This document shows, in pieces, positions 45,827 to 46,974 of a stretch of 46,974 bases of DNA. The notes under the pieces are model-generated. The model ran no database searches. It saw only the letters and a program-made list of their open reading frames with translations, and was not told the DNA's origin. The stretch is from NCBI GenBank assembly GCA_018334695.1, contig JAGXLO010000004.1:16001-62974 (forward strand), given 5' to 3'. The position numbers and the translations under genes were made by a program. How positions within the stretch are numbered: position 1 is the stretch's first letter; every line of letters begins with the position of its first letter. This DNA comes from Candidatus Cloacimonadota bacterium. GTDB taxonomy: Bacteria > Cloacimonadota > Cloacimonadia > JGIOTU-2.

Positions 45827-46099
45827 ATGGACATAAAGATAATTAGAGATATATCAGAAGAAGAAATTGAAAAACGTGGTATAAAATCATGGTCCATCTG
45901 GGAAAAAGAGGTTTCGGAATTTCCCTGGAGTTATGATGAGAAAGAGAGCTTTTATTTGTTAGAAGGGAAAGCACATATAACTACGGAGTCAGGAGAAGAT
46001 GTAACCGTATCAGCCGGTGATTATGTAGAGATAGAGGCAGGCGTTGATTGCACCTGGGGTATTACCAGACATGTTCGCAAACATTATAAGCTTGGATAG
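45827..46099 (+). CDS. Small cupin-domain protein
   Basis: The product is 90 residues, one cupin barrel of the Cupin_3 (DUF861/EutQ-like) type: EKESFYLLEGKAHITTESGE, then GDYVEIEAGVDCTWGI. Only some of the usual metal-binding His/Glu ligands are present (the first His pair is replaced by Glu-Lys-Glu), so metal binding is uncertain. An AGAGGAAG ribosome site precedes the start. It lies between mscS and the PAP2 gene in the same direction. Confidence 0.85.
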   Translation: MDIKIIRDISEEEIEKRGIKSWSIWEKEVSEFPWSYDEKESFYLLEGKAHITTESGEDVTVSAGDYVEIEAGVDCTWGITRHVRKHYKLG

Positions 46100-46110
46100 A
46101 ATCAGTATTC

Positions 46111-46701
46111 ATGATCCAATTTTTATTCGATCTCGATAAATCAATATTTCTGTTTTTTAACGCAAAAATAGCAAATCCCGTCTTCGATTTTATTTTTCCA
46201 ATAATTACAGAGCCGGATAACTGGCTAATACCGGCTATTCTTGGCTTGGGAGTATTTATTTATTTTGAAAAGAAGCAAGCATTGCTTATTCTCTTTCTGG
46301 GGCTTATTACCTTTGCTCTTACAGATGCCATATCTTACAGAATAATCAAACCTTTGGTGGGGCGGTTGCGTCCTTGTAATCCCGAAGTTTTAATCAGAGG
46401 AGGAAACTTTTTGATGGGGTATAAATCTTCCTTCTCATTTCCTTCTAATCATGCTGCTAATATGTTTGGGATAGCGACAGTTTTTTACTATTTTTATAAA
46501 GATAAGGCTATATTTTTTTTTGGATTTGCTGGTATTATTGGTTTTTCTCGAATTTACGTAGGGGTACATTATCCTTCTGATGTGCTGGGAGGAACTATTT
46601 TGGGTTTGTTTTTGGGAAGTGTGGTTTTTTCCTCCTATAAATTAATTAAGAACTTCAGCTATAGAATTCGGCAGGATAAGGGAGAGACTGCTTCAACCTA
46701 A
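46111..46701 (+). CDS. PAP2-family membrane phosphatase
   Basis: The product is 196 residues with about five to six membrane helices. All three PAP2 motifs are visible: KPLVGRLRP (Lys80 to Pro88), PSNH (111-114; Asn in place of the common Gly) and SRIYVGVHYPSDVLGG (Ser146-Arg147, His153, Asp157). Such enzymes dephosphorylate lipid phosphates, for example undecaprenyl pyrophosphate or phosphatidic acid, on the outer face of the membrane. The true substrate is unknown. It is 11 bases after the cupin gene. Confidence 0.92.
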   Translation: MIQFLFDLDKSIFLFFNAKIANPVFDFIFPIITEPDNWLIPAILGLGVFIYFEKKQALLILFLGLITFALTDAISYRIIKPLVGRLRPCNPEVLIRGGNFLMGYKSSFSFPSNHAANMFGIATVFYYFYKDKAIFFFGFAGIIGFSRIYVGVHYPSDVLGGTILGLFLGSVVFSSYKLIKNFSYRIRQDKGETAST

Positions 46702-46702
46702 T

Positions 46703-46974
46703 TTAAGTTTTTAATTTCTTCTTTTTTGCTGCCGGGAAAAGAATATTATTAAGGATCAAGCGATAACCAGGGGAATTTTTATAGAGTTCTAACCTGGTAG
46801 GGGGATCTCCAATTTTATGCTGATAATCTTCGGGATCATGTCCTCCTAAAAAAGTAAAAGTACCTCTACCTATGTTTCCATGAATATATTTAACTTCCTC
46901 AGCTCCTTCTACTTCACCTAGGATTATTACACTTTCCTTGAGAAACTTCTTTTTATATGAGGTGGTCTGACCCA
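46703..46974 (-). CDS. C-terminal fragment of a minus-strand gene, resembling Bacteroidetes proteins named asparagine synthetase B
   Basis: An open frame runs from the window's right edge on the minus strand to a TAA at 46705-46703; 90 codons are visible. The translation contains GRGTFTFLGGHDPEDYQH, IGDPPTRLELYKNSPGYRL and ILNNILFPAAKKKK, ending in a Lys-rich tail. From memory this end resembles proteins of Bacteroidota annotated as asparagine synthetase B, but I cannot verify that and the catalytic part is outside the window. It is convergent with the PAP2 gene, with one base between the stop codons. Confidence 0.6.
   Translation of the reverse strand, partial: GQTTSYKKKFLKESVIILGEVEGAEEVKYIHGNIGRGTFTFLGGHDPEDYQHKIGDPPTRLELYKNSPGYRLILNNILFPAAKKKKLKT

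Overview
The window is low-GC bacterial chromosome carrying dense, mostly co-directional gene runs. The organism looks like a Gram-negative member of the FCB superphylum, and Cloacimonadota (WWE1) or a close relative is my best guess. The evidence is: two very large secreted cysteine peptidases ending in Por/T9SS-type C-terminal sorting modules, several lipoproteins with a Cys lipobox, an outer-membrane barrel, a beta-helix/choice-of-anchor surface protein, a membrane pyrophosphatase and a folP-cdaA pair. No rRNA or taxonomic marker is present, so this is inference. TGA is used as a normal stop (for example at 1187 and 28202). Shine-Dalgarno sequences (AAGGAG, GGAGG) precede many genes, and the promoters I could find mostly use a perfect TTGACA -35 box.

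Layout. 1-7544 (+): the end of a repetitive DUF4097-like protein; a signalling cluster (DUF4390-like exported protein, NtrY-type histidine kinase, DUF5916-like outer-membrane protein, NtrC-type sigma-54 activator); then a Mut7-C RNase-like protein overlapping elbB. 7563-7909 holds the decayed remains of a macro-domain (ADP-ribose) gene with at least five in-frame stops. 7926-9436 (-): two small lipoproteins and a half-size EamA transporter. 9535-15894 (-): a tight five-gene unit, lon, a FucI-like sugar isomerase, an MTA/SAH nucleosidase, a ParB-fold protein and a spore-photoproduct-lyase-like radical SAM enzyme. Then tRNA-Lys(CTT), a C25 (gingipain-like) peptidase, a small outer-membrane protein, a 767-residue PKD lipoprotein and a HEAT-repeat-like protein, all on the minus strand.

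24360-32983 (+): a class I aminotransferase preceded by a perfect 10-bp inverted repeat; then folP-cdaA-coaE-xseA overlapping one another; then rqcP; then a C10 (streptopain-like) peptidase built on the same C-terminal chassis as the C25 peptidase. 33067-38974: YigZ (-), then DUF523, a cold-shock protein, dGTPase, prfB with its programmed +1 frameshift, lysS and a methyltransferase (+). 39051-41249 (-) is a K+-dependent membrane pyrophosphatase. 41427-42213 (+) is an N-formylglutamate amidohydrolase broken by one extra A in an A7 run. A beta-helix surface protein (-) is followed by mscS, cupin and PAP2 genes (+), and the 3' end of a further minus-strand gene closes the window.

The most distinctive items are the macro-domain pseudogene, the pair of unrelated peptidase heads on a common secretion chassis, and the SPL/ParB-fold/nucleosidase operon. 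No CRISPR array, prophage, integrase, insertion sequence or rRNA was seen.
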